Shown here: in pieces, positions 1 to 5,843 of the stretch | Layout: each line of letters starts with the position of its first letter | Numbering within the stretch: the first letter of the stretch is position 1 | NCBI GenBank assembly: GCA_964508295.1 | Contig: CAZDSQ010000038.1 | Span: forward strand, 1-18,448 | Reading direction: 5' to 3' | Length of the DNA: 18,448 bases | DNA from: SIG578 sp964508295 | GTDB lineage: Bacteria > Bacillota > Clostridia > Oscillospirales > Ruminococcaceae | Translations under genes and position numbers: made by a program | The notes under the pieces: generated by a model | Database searches by the model: none | Seen by the model: only the letters and a program-made list of their open reading frames with translations | Told to the model about the DNA's origin: nothing

Positions 1-60
1 ATATCGCTCGTGCTTTGCACGAATATAGCTGAGGCACACTTCCTTACGGAGTGTGTCTCA
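1..60. repeat. Paired hairpins, probable dispersed palindromic repeat
   Basis: Two stem-loops lie side by side. The first pairs TCGTGC (8-13) with GCACGA (17-22) across a TTT loop. The second pairs GAGGCACACT (31-40) with AGTGTGTCTC (50-59), with one G-T wobble, and CC/GG inside the loop extends it. No ORF covers the stretch. The second hairpin has no T-run directly after it, so a simple terminator is unlikely. The architecture resembles small palindromic intergenic repeats common in gut Clostridia. That comparison is from general knowledge and no second copy of this exact type occurs in the window. Confidence 0.5.
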
Positions 61-93
61 AGAGGGGGATTTTTGTACCCTTAATAAAAACAC

Positions 94-122
94 TTGTCAA
101 ATTTAAATTTTTCCTATATAAT
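94..122 (+). promoter_or_regulatory. Sigma-A-type promoter for the phosphoribosyltransferase-like gene
   Basis: A -35 box TTGTCA (94-99) and a perfect -10 box TATAAT (117-122) are separated by exactly 17 bases. Transcription should start near 129, giving a leader of about 27 nt. That leader contains AAAGGAGGA (142-150), spaced 5 nt before the ATG at 156. Confidence 0.8.
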
Positions 123-155
123 TTAATTAAAGAGAACCTTTAAAGGAGGAATTTT

Positions 156-797
156 ATGCCAAGTAATACCGTTTTTAAGATCAAAACAAGTCAGGAAAAC
201 TTAGTTCTCCGTGTTGCAAAGGGCCACTTTGCCACAAGCAACGCGCACAGTAATTACTACATTGACGTTGCGGCACAAAAATCCCGTCTTTCAGAGGCAA
301 AAGCCGTTGCAAAAAAGCTTTGCGGCGGATACAAATATTCAACCACAATTGTTGATACTATTCTCTGCCTTGACGGAACCGAGGTTATCGGAACCTGCCT
401 TGCAGACCAGCTTGTAAAGCACGATTTTATTAACATCAACGCTCATCAGACTATTTATGTTGTAACACCCGAATATAATAACTCTCAGCTTTTGTTCAGA
501 GATAATATGGTTCCCACAATACGTGGCAAGCACGTTCTTATTCTTGCCGTTTCGGTTTCATCGGGCGCAACCGTCAGCTCCGCTATTGACGCTGTTAAAT
601 ACTACGGCGGTGAGGTTGCAGGCGTTGCATCCATCTTTGCCACCAAGAAGGAGATCGGCGGCCTTGAGATAAACTCGGTTTTTGACCCTTCCGACTTAGA
701 GGGTTACTTTGCCGTTCCCGCCCACGAATGTCCCTTATGCGCTAAGGGCGAAAAGCTCGACGCTTTGGTAAACTCCCACGGATATTCCAAGCTCTAA
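156..797 (+). CDS. Phosphoribosyltransferase-like protein with degenerate PRPP loop
   Basis: The 213-residue product has the outline of a type I phosphoribosyltransferase resembling orotate phosphoribosyltransferase. A hood region leads to a hydrophobic strand and loop at residues 127-139 (VLILAVSVSSGAT), followed by a helix and the strand VAGVASIF. In active enzymes this loop carries two acidic residues after the strand (for example VDDVITTGGT) that hold the ribose of PRPP. Here they are replaced by A, V and S. Only the S-G-A-T phosphate-binding part remains. The C-terminus has a Cys-Pro-Leu-Cys pair (192-195), possibly a metal or redox site. The gene is alone, with its own consensus promoter and a terminator directly downstream. 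No pyrimidine genes are nearby, so a role in UMP synthesis is not supported. It may be a PRT-fold regulatory or nucleotide-binding protein. The fold call is fairly sure, the activity is unknown. Confidence 0.7.
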   Translation: MPSNTVFKIKTSQENLVLRVAKGHFATSNAHSNYYIDVAAQKSRLSEAKAVAKKLCGGYKYSTTIVDTILCLDGTEVIGTCLADQLVKHDFININAHQTIYVVTPEYNNSQLLFRDNMVPTIRGKHVLILAVSVSSGATVSSAIDAVKYYGGEVAGVASIFATKKEIGGLEINSVFDPSDLEGYFAVPAHECPLCAKGEKLDALVNSHGYSKL

Positions 798-801
798 AAG
801 T

Positions 802-833
802 AAAAAGCCACCCGCTCGGGTGGCTTTTTGTTT
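802..833. terminator. Bidirectional Rho-independent terminator
   Basis: A perfect 12-bp stem, 802-813 with 818-829, has a GCTC loop and runs of A on the left and T on the right. It follows the stop of the phosphoribosyltransferase-like gene (797) by 4 nt. On the opposite strand it lies just past the stop of the AraC-type gene (833), so it can end both convergent transcripts. Confidence 0.9.
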
Positions 834-1588
834 TAGAAGTATCCGTTTTTCCTTATTTCTCGGGGCGTGGCACCGATCTGCTTTTTCAAGACCTTTCTGA
901 AATAGGAGCTCGAGCTAAAACACAGCATATCACTTATTTCCTCAACCTTTTTGTCGGTGGTTAAAAGAAGCTCGGTGCCCATCTCGCACAGCACCCTCTG
1001 TCTGTAATCGTTTGGAGTTGTGCCCGTGCACTTTTTAAAAAGCGAATACATATAAGGCTCGCTGATGGCGCACAGCTCTGCAATCTCGCTAAGGGGAAAA
1101 AAGGGGTGCTCTCTTATGCAGTTCTTCACAATGTCCACCCGCTCGGCCTCTCTGTTCTCGGCCGCAGGCTTTAAGAGAGGTGCCGCCTCTGCCATAACGG
1201 CATAAAAACGGGCGAGCGCATCTAAGCTTACCTTCCTGCCTTTAGTTTCTATAGCCATAACTTTTTCGGCAAGCTCGTCGCTGCAGTCTAAGCTCTGCAG
1301 CTCAAAATTCATCTTTTCGCTAACTCCAAGCTCGACAAATGCAAACGAAAGAAACTGTATCTCGTCCTCGCCGTACCAATAGGACTGATAGCCCAAATTT
1401 TTGGGGATAAAAAAGAGCTGCCCCTCTTTTACCTCTACGCTTTTTTTATCCGAAACCAGCTCGGCCCGACCCTTTATCATATAGGCAAGAAAGTTTGTGG
1501 GTATACCTTTTCGGAAATCGTTGTGGCGGTATTTTGAGAAGGTGATCTTAAGAAAATTAAAGTCTTTAGATAAAACTGCCGCTTCCAC
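833..1588 (-). CDS. AraC-family transcriptional regulator (cupin sensor plus HTH)
   Basis: This 251-residue protein has a cupin-like sensor domain (about 10-90; the stretch VEVKEGQLFFIPKN at 51-64 is typical) and a C-terminal AraC DNA-binding domain with two helix-turn-helix units (about 165-190 and 213-240). The second unit contains the family hallmark SSSYFRKVLKKQIGATPREIR. The start is GTG at 1586-1588: an upstream ATG at 1609-1611 reaches a stop after five codons, while GTGAGGT sits about 7 nt before the GTG. It is divergent from the oxidoreductase operon at 1697-4700, and the promoters overlap, so it is the natural candidate to control that operon and itself. AraC proteins with cupin domains usually sense sugars or small carbon compounds. 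The actual ligand cannot be read from the sequence. Confidence 0.9.
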   Translation of the reverse strand: MEAAVLSKDFNFLKITFSKYRHNDFRKGIPTNFLAYMIKGRAELVSDKKSVEVKEGQLFFIPKNLGYQSYWYGEDEIQFLSFAFVELGVSEKMNFELQSLDCSDELAEKVMAIETKGRKVSLDALARFYAVMAEAAPLLKPAAENREAERVDIVKNCIREHPFFPLSEIAELCAISEPYMYSLFKKCTGTTPNDYRQRVLCEMGTELLLTTDKKVEEISDMLCFSSSSYFRKVLKKQIGATPREIRKNGYF

Positions 1589-1633
1589 CGACTTTTACCT
1601 CACTTTTATCATAGAATTTTACCTCTTTTTTAT

Positions 1634-1661
1634 ATTATATTATATTTTTTAAATTTGTCAA
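1634..1661 (-). promoter_or_regulatory. Promoter of the AraC-type regulator
   Basis: Read on the minus strand, a consensus -35 TTGACA (1656-1661) and a consensus -10 TATAAT (1634-1639) are spaced by 16 bases. The start of transcription would be near 1627. The A/T repeats around 1628-1645 give alternative -10 registers. Confidence 0.7.
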
Positions 1662-1663
1662 TT

Positions 1664-1688
1664 TGATATAATGGGTTTAAACGGAGGT
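1664..1688 (+). promoter_or_regulatory. Extended -10 promoter and ribosome binding site of the oxidoreductase operon
   Basis: TGATATAAT (1664-1672) is a perfect -10 hexamer with the extended TGn motif. No good -35 lies 17 bases upstream, which suggests activator dependence. The expected transcript start (about 1679) leaves only a short leader, with GGAGGT at 1683-1688 before the ATG at 1697. The -10 lies 5 bp from the divergent regulator's -35 box. Confidence 0.6.
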
Positions 1689-1696
1689 GCAAACCT

Positions 1697-2719
1697 ATGA
1701 AAACAAAACAGATTATTTTTACCAAAATAAACACCGCAGAGCTTGTTGAGGCGGAATACGGCGAGCCAAGATCCGACGAGGTCGTTGTTGAAACGCTTTT
1801 TAGCTCGATAAGCTGCGGAACAGAGCGAGCAAATATCACGGGCGACCCCAACGTGAGCATTGCAACCGAGGAAAACCCGCCCGTTGTTTTCCCAAGATAC
1901 GCAGGCTACAGCAGCAGCGGAGTTGTTATCGCAAAAGGTGACGCTGTTAAATCTGTAAACGTCGGCGACAGGGTTGCGCTTTCCTGGAGCTACCACAAAA
2001 AGATAAACGTTATGTCCGAAAAGAACGTTGTTAAATTTGACGATGCTGTGTCCTTTGAGGATGCCGCCCTCTGCCAGATAGCAACCTTTCCCTTGGCGGC
2101 AATCAGAAAAACCGAGCTTGAAATAGGCGAGTCCTGCTTAGTTATGGGTCTTGGAATTTTGGGCCTTTTCGCCGTAACGCTTGCAAAGGCGGCGGGCGCA
2201 GTTCCCGTAATTGCAGTTGACCCCGTAGCCGAGAGGCGAGAAAAGGCGCTCAAATTCGGCACCGACTATGCATTTGACCCTAATGATGCTGATTTTGCCA
2301 AAAAAGTTAAAGCAGTAACCGGCGGCGGAGCCAACACCGCCATTGAGGTTACGGGGCTCGGAATAGGCTTAAATCAATGCCTTGACTGCATGGCAAGGTT
2401 TGGCAGGGTTGCGCTTTTGGGCTGCACAAGGGACAAAAACTTTAACGTTGACTACTACAGAAAGGTGCACGGCCCCGGAATAAAGCTCATAGGCGCTCAC
2501 ACCTTGGCCCGCCCCGAATCCGACTCCTCGGCAGGTTTCTTTACCCAAAAAGACGATATGAGATCCCTCTTAAAGCTTTGCACTCTTAAGCGAATAAGCC
2601 TTAAGGATATGGTTGACGCTGTTTTCTCTCCCGAAAACTGCGGCGAGGTTTACACAAGGCTTATAAACGACAAAAACTTCCCTACAGTTTCGCAGTTTGA
2701 TTGGAGGGAAATAAAATGA
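1697..2719 (+). CDS. Medium-chain dehydrogenase (threonine dehydrogenase/Zn-alcohol dehydrogenase superfamily) lacking zinc motifs
   Basis: The 340-residue product has a GroES-like N-terminal domain and a Rossmann domain with GLGILG at 151-156. The Asp ending the second strand (VIAVD, D175) favours NAD over NADP. The N-terminal landmark SISCGTE (37-43) keeps Cys40, but the usual GHE zinc motif is replaced by a GYSSSG stretch (70-75), and the four-cysteine structural zinc lobe is absent. This resembles the subgroup of sugar-related MDR proteins that are often next to or fused with Gfo/Idh/MocA proteins. It is the first gene of a three-gene operon: its TGA overlaps the next ATG (ATGA, 2716-2719). 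The substrate is unknown; oxidation of a sugar or polyol derivative is the best inference from family and context. Confidence 0.85.
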   Translation: MKTKQIIFTKINTAELVEAEYGEPRSDEVVVETLFSSISCGTERANITGDPNVSIATEENPPVVFPRYAGYSSSGVVIAKGDAVKSVNVGDRVALSWSYHKKINVMSEKNVVKFDDAVSFEDAALCQIATFPLAAIRKTELEIGESCLVMGLGILGLFAVTLAKAAGAVPVIAVDPVAERREKALKFGTDYAFDPNDADFAKKVKAVTGGGANTAIEVTGLGIGLNQCLDCMARFGRVALLGCTRDKNFNVDYYRKVHGPGIKLIGAHTLARPESDSSAGFFTQKDDMRSLLKLCTLKRISLKDMVDAVFSPENCGEVYTRLINDKNFPTVSQFDWREIK

Positions 2720-3714
2720 AAAAGATAAAGATTGCGCAGATAGGTGTTAACGAATACAGCCACTCACAAGAGATCTTCGGTTCACTTACAAAGCAAAATG
2801 ACATCTTTGAGTTTGTGGGCTACGCTCTGCCCGAAAACGAGGAAGAGCGTCTTTCAAAACGTGCGTCGGAGCTTGCGTCATTTAAGAAAATGACGGTTGA
2901 GGAAATTTTAAGCGACCCCGAGATAGAGGCGGTCAGCATAGAAACCGACGAGGTATATCTTACCAAATACGCCTTGATGGCGGCAAGAGCAGGCAAGCAC
3001 ATACACATGGAAAAACCGGGCGGCGTGTCCTTAGAGGACTTTGAGACGCTTATCGGCGAAATGAAAAAGAGCGGAAAGGTTTTTCACACGGGGTATATGT
3101 ACCGCTACAACCCTTACGTTATGGATATAATACAGCGGGCGAAAAACGGTGAGCTTGGCGTGATTTACAGCGTCGATGCACAGATGAACAGCTCTCACCC
3201 CAAAGCTCAGCGAGAGTTTTTAAGTAGTTTCCCCGGCGGAATAATGTTCTTTTTGGGTTGCCACCTTATAGATTTAGTACTGCAGATAAAGGGCACACCC
3301 CAAAAAATCACAACCTTTAACAAAAGAACGGGCAAAGACGGGGTTGCCTCTACCGACTTTGGTATGGCGGTGCTGGAATATGAAAACGGCGCCAGCTTTG
3401 TAAAATCCAATTCAAGCGAAATCGGCGGATTTATAAGGCGCCAGCTTGTAATTAACGCCGAAAAGGGCACAATCGAGGTAAAACCGCTCGAGATTCACGC
3501 AGGCGCAGGCTCGCTTCAGGTTACCGACAAGGTTGAATACACAAACACGGGCTGGGCGGCGCCGGGAGAAAAGTCAAGGAGCGAGGTTTATGACAGATAC
3601 GACCTTATGATGCGATCCTTTGCACAGTACGTAAGAGGGGAAAAGCAAAACCCATACACCCTCGATTATGAATTAGAACTTTTTAAAACAATATTAAAAT
3701 GCTGTGAGGAATAA
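2716..3714 (+). CDS. Gfo/Idh/MocA-family oxidoreductase
   Basis: The 332-residue product has the two-domain layout of the family. An N-terminal Rossmann fold contains the EKP motif (99-101), which contacts the nicotinamide. A C-terminal alpha/beta domain follows, with GCHLIDL (181-187), whose His and Asp are in the expected catalytic place. The nucleotide loop is unusual: IGVNEYSHS replaces the usual GxGxxG, so cofactor binding may be altered. The ATG at 2716 is chosen because GGAGGG lies at 2703-2708 and the start overlaps the previous stop as ATGA. An in-frame TTG at 2701 would lie before that Shine-Dalgarno site and is less likely. Family members oxidise or reduce sugars, inositols and pseudosugars with NAD(P). 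The exact substrate here cannot be assigned. Confidence 0.85.
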   Translation: MKKIKIAQIGVNEYSHSQEIFGSLTKQNDIFEFVGYALPENEEERLSKRASELASFKKMTVEEILSDPEIEAVSIETDEVYLTKYALMAARAGKHIHMEKPGGVSLEDFETLIGEMKKSGKVFHTGYMYRYNPYVMDIIQRAKNGELGVIYSVDAQMNSSHPKAQREFLSSFPGGIMFFLGCHLIDLVLQIKGTPQKITTFNKRTGKDGVASTDFGMAVLEYENGASFVKSNSSEIGGFIRRQLVINAEKGTIEVKPLEIHAGAGSLQVTDKVEYTNTGWAAPGEKSRSEVYDRYDLMMRSFAQYVRGEKQNPYTLDYELELFKTILKCCEE

Positions 3715-3716
3715 TT

Positions 3717-4700
3717 ATGAAAGCAATTTTAGTTAATGGCGACAAATCTTTAAGATGGGACAACGTTCTCGACCCCGTTATAAAATCTGACGAGGTGTTA
3801 GTTGAAATTCACGCCGCAGCGCTCAACCGAGCCGACCTTATGCAGAGAGAGGGCAACTATCCCCCACCCGAGGGCTGTCCCGAGTGGATGGGGCTTGAAA
3901 TTGCGGGCGTTATCGTAGAGATGGGCGACGAGGCTAAGGAAAAATCCAGCTACAAAATCGGCGACAAGGTTTGCGCCCTTTTGGGCGGCGGCGGATACGC
4001 CGAGTACGTCAGCGTTAAGTACGATATGTTGATGCCCGTTCCCGAAAACTGCTCTATGGTTGAGGCCGCCGCAATTCCCGAGGCTTTTGCAACCGCATAT
4101 TTAAACCTCTTTATCGAGGGCAAGATTCAGGCGGGCAACACCCTTCTTATGAACGCAGGCGCATCGGGCCTTGCCAGCGTTATCATTCCTATGGCAAAGG
4201 CGTTTGGAATAAGGGTTATCACAACCGTGCGCTCTGACTCTCTTGCCGCATCCATAAAGCACCTTAACGCCGACCTTATTGTTAACACCACCAAAGAGGA
4301 CATTGCAGAGGTTTTAAAGCGTGAGCTTGGGGCGGGCAGAGGGGTTGACGTTGCCATCGACTGCCTCGGCGGCGAGATAATGGGCAAGTGCATCCACTAT
4401 CTTACCCACGGCGCAAGGTGGATAATGATTGCCGCTCTCGCAGGCGAAAGGACCGAGATCGACCTTCGGAACATCTACATGAGAAACGTCAGAATAATCG
4501 GCAGCACCCTGCGCTCAAAGCCGCCCAAGGTCAAGGCGGAAATTCTTGCAAGCCTTGTAAAAGACGTCTTCCCAAAAATCTCGTCGGGCGAGGTAAAGCC
4601 CACCATTCACGCCGTTCTTCCCATAGAAGAAGCCGAAAAGGCACACGATATTCTCTATCAGGGCAAGAACGTCGGCAAGGTTGTTTTAACTGTAAAATAA
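3717..4700 (+). CDS. NAD(P)H:quinone oxidoreductase-like MDR protein (PIG3 type)
   Basis: This 327-residue medium-chain reductase/dehydrogenase is of the zinc-free quinone oxidoreductase group. Diagnostic stretches are ALNRADLMQREGNYPPP (35-51), the GLEIAGVIVEMG strand (59-70), GGGGYAEY (90-97) and the nucleotide-binding NAGASGLAS (146-154). These match the TP53I3/PIG3 branch, which reduces quinones or enones with NADPH. The start follows the preceding stop by 2 nt with GAGGA at 3706-3710, so it is the third gene of the operon. In context it may recycle reduced cofactor or act on an enone intermediate made by its neighbours; this is inference. Length is normal for the family and no damage is visible. 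Confidence 0.85.
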   Translation: MKAILVNGDKSLRWDNVLDPVIKSDEVLVEIHAAALNRADLMQREGNYPPPEGCPEWMGLEIAGVIVEMGDEAKEKSSYKIGDKVCALLGGGGYAEYVSVKYDMLMPVPENCSMVEAAAIPEAFATAYLNLFIEGKIQAGNTLLMNAGASGLASVIIPMAKAFGIRVITTVRSDSLAASIKHLNADLIVNTTKEDIAEVLKRELGAGRGVDVAIDCLGGEIMGKCIHYLTHGARWIMIAALAGERTEIDLRNIYMRNVRIIGSTLRSKPPKVKAEILASLVKDVFPKISSGEVKPTIHAVLPIEEAEKAHDILYQGKNVGKVVLTVK

Positions 4701-4732
4701 AGTTTTCTATACACTGTTTGTTACGATGTCTT

Positions 4733-4856
4733 TTGGCCCCCTCTGACGAGGGGGCTGTCATTTTTTAAATGACTGGGGGAGAGAAACCAAAAGAGAAAAT
4801 CTCTCCCTCCGTCTTTTGCCTTCGGCAAAATCCATCTCCCTCGTCAGAGGGAGGCA
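4733..4856. repeat. Composite hairpin repeat, MITE-like (copy 1)
   Basis: The ends form an imperfect terminal inverted repeat: CCCTCTGACGAGGG near 4739-4752 and its near-complement CCCTCGTCAGAGGG at 4838-4851. Inside are nested stems: GGGAGAGA (4777-4784) with TCTCTCCC (4800-4807), TTTTGCC (4814-4820) with GGCAAAA (4824-4830), and CTCCCTC (4836-4842) with GAGGGAG (4847-4853). No coding potential is convincing here. The right half (4804-4856) recurs in changed form at 14107-14160. It looks like a short non-autonomous mobile or structural repeat of Clostridia. No transposase is present and no clear target duplication was seen. Confidence 0.65.
4736..4766 (+). terminator. Possible terminator of the oxidoreductase operon
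   Basis: An 8-bp stem, 4736-4743 with 4748-4755 around a TGAC loop, is followed a few bases later by TTTTTT (4761-4766). It lies about 35 nt after the last stop codon of the operon (4700). It is also the left arm of the composite repeat, so the repeat may supply the terminator. The T-run is offset from the stem by 5 bases, which weakens the call. Confidence 0.5.
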
Positions 4857-4858
4857 GT

Positions 4859-4890
4859 TAAAAAGGACGAATTCCTTATGAATTCGTCCT
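4859..4890 (-). terminator. Terminator of the PHP-family gene
   Basis: A perfect 11-bp stem, 4864-4874 with 4880-4890 and a 5-nt loop, is followed on the minus strand by TTTTTAA. It lies about 30 nt downstream of the PHP gene's stop codon at 4922-4924. There is no matching T-run on the plus strand. Confidence 0.8.
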
Positions 4891-4921
4891 ATGGGTTGCT
4901 AAAATAGTATGTTGCTTATGT

Positions 4922-5716
4922 TTAGAGTATAAATTTATCATCCTCGGTAAGACCCAATTTTTCGACTGCTCTTGCAAAGATTGCGGGTGCCTTGTCAAGC
5001 TCTTTGTTGGTGTGAGCATCACTTCCGAGGTAGAATTTACAGCCGCAGTTTTTCGCAATTCTGTAAACCCTTAAAACCGCCTCCTCGCTCTCGGCGCAGA
5101 AGTTCATATCGTCGGCATTTAACTCAATTCCCACTCCAAGCTCGGCCGCCTTTGTAAACAGCTCGGTCATCTCCTTTTCGGGAAGGGCCTTGAGGGTTTC
5201 AACATAGTCGTTAAAATCGGGGGTGATAAGCCTGCAGGTTAAATGCGCAAGACCGACCTTTTTAAAGGGCAGGTCAAGGCTTAAAACGTGGGCAAAGCGC
5301 TCTATCCAAGTTTTTACTCTCGCCTCAGTTGTAGCGACCTGCTCTCCCGTTACGGCAAAGCTTGTCATGTGAAAATGGGTTGTGGGGATTACAATAAAAT
5401 CCACAAGCTCCATTTTTTCTTTTGTGATAGCAAGGGTAAGGTGGCGGTCAAGCTCGGTTTCGCAGCCGAACAAAAATCTTATTCCGTCTGCCTGCGGCAG
5501 AGGCTTAGCCTCGCATATATGCTCATAATTCTGCTTGCCGTACCACTGGGTGTAGCCCTCTATAGCGGTGTCCCAAAAGTGATCGGTTAGGCAAATGGTT
5601 TTAAGGTTGTTTTTCTTGGCATAGTTTAAAATTGCCTCGGGTGTCTGATTGTCATCGTGCGAACAAAGAGATAATCTCGAATGAATATGCAGATCGTTGT
5701 CAACGGTATATTTCAT
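4922..5716 (-). CDS. PHP-domain phosphoesterase (histidinol-phosphatase-like)
   Basis: The 264-residue product shows the metal-binding motifs of the PHP superfamily in order: DLHIHS (8-13), TDH (44-46), GCETE (84-88), HFH (114-116), GLAH (155-158) and GSDAH (231-235). These residues normally bind a trinuclear metal centre that hydrolyses phosphate esters. The length and motif set fit HisK-type histidinol-phosphatase (HisJ family), but no histidine biosynthesis genes are near and the gene is monocistronic, so another phosphomonoester or nucleotide substrate is equally possible. The ATG start is preceded by AGGGGGCGG. A promoter at 5739-5767 and a terminator at 4859-4890 frame it as a single-gene unit. 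Confidence 0.85.
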   Translation of the reverse strand: MKYTVDNDLHIHSRLSLCSHDDNQTPEAILNYAKKNNLKTICLTDHFWDTAIEGYTQWYGKQNYEHICEAKPLPQADGIRFLFGCETELDRHLTLAITKEKMELVDFIVIPTTHFHMTSFAVTGEQVATTEARVKTWIERFAHVLSLDLPFKKVGLAHLTCRLITPDFNDYVETLKALPEKEMTELFTKAAELGVGIELNADDMNFCAESEEAVLRVYRIAKNCGCKFYLGSDAHTNKELDKAPAIFARAVEKLGLTEDDKFIL

Positions 5717-5738
5717 TTTACCGCCCCCTTTTGTCTAA

Positions 5739-5767
5739 AGTTTAGCACCCGAGAAAAACCTTGTCAA
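5739..5767 (-). promoter_or_regulatory. Promoter of the PHP-family gene
   Basis: On the minus strand a consensus -35 TTGACA (5762-5767), a 17-base spacer and a -10 TAAACT (5739-5744) with an extended TG two bases before it can be read. Transcription would start near 5732, 16 nt before the ATG. Confidence 0.65.
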
Positions 5768-5812
5768 TGTACAATATTCTTTTATAAGTTGAACTATTTT
5801 CCCAAAAAGCAA

Positions 5813-5843
5813 AACAAAAGCCGCCTTTTCGGCGGCTTTTGTT
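5813..5843. terminator. Terminator of the alpha-glucan operon
   Basis: A 13-bp stem, 5813-5825 with 5831-5843 and a TTTTC loop, overlaps the last bases of the glgP stop codon. On the minus strand it is followed by a T-rich run, ending the five-gene operon. It also isolates the PHP-gene promoter that follows. Confidence 0.85.

Noticed and set aside
1655..1660. Plus-strand TTGTCA as a -35 box for the oxidoreductase operon
   Set aside because: It is only 6 bases from the -10 TATAAT at 1667, so spacing is impossible; the hexamer is better read as TTGACA on the minus strand.
2701..2715. TTG start for the Gfo/Idh/MocA gene, five codons upstream
   Set aside because: It would place the ribosome binding site inside the coding sequence; the ATG at 2716 has proper spacing from GGAGGG and a normal family N-terminus.
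4388..4768. 126-residue plus-strand open frame overlapping the end of the quinone oxidoreductase gene
   Set aside because: It is highly basic, lacks a ribosome binding site and lies out of frame over a well-supported gene, so it is a shadow.
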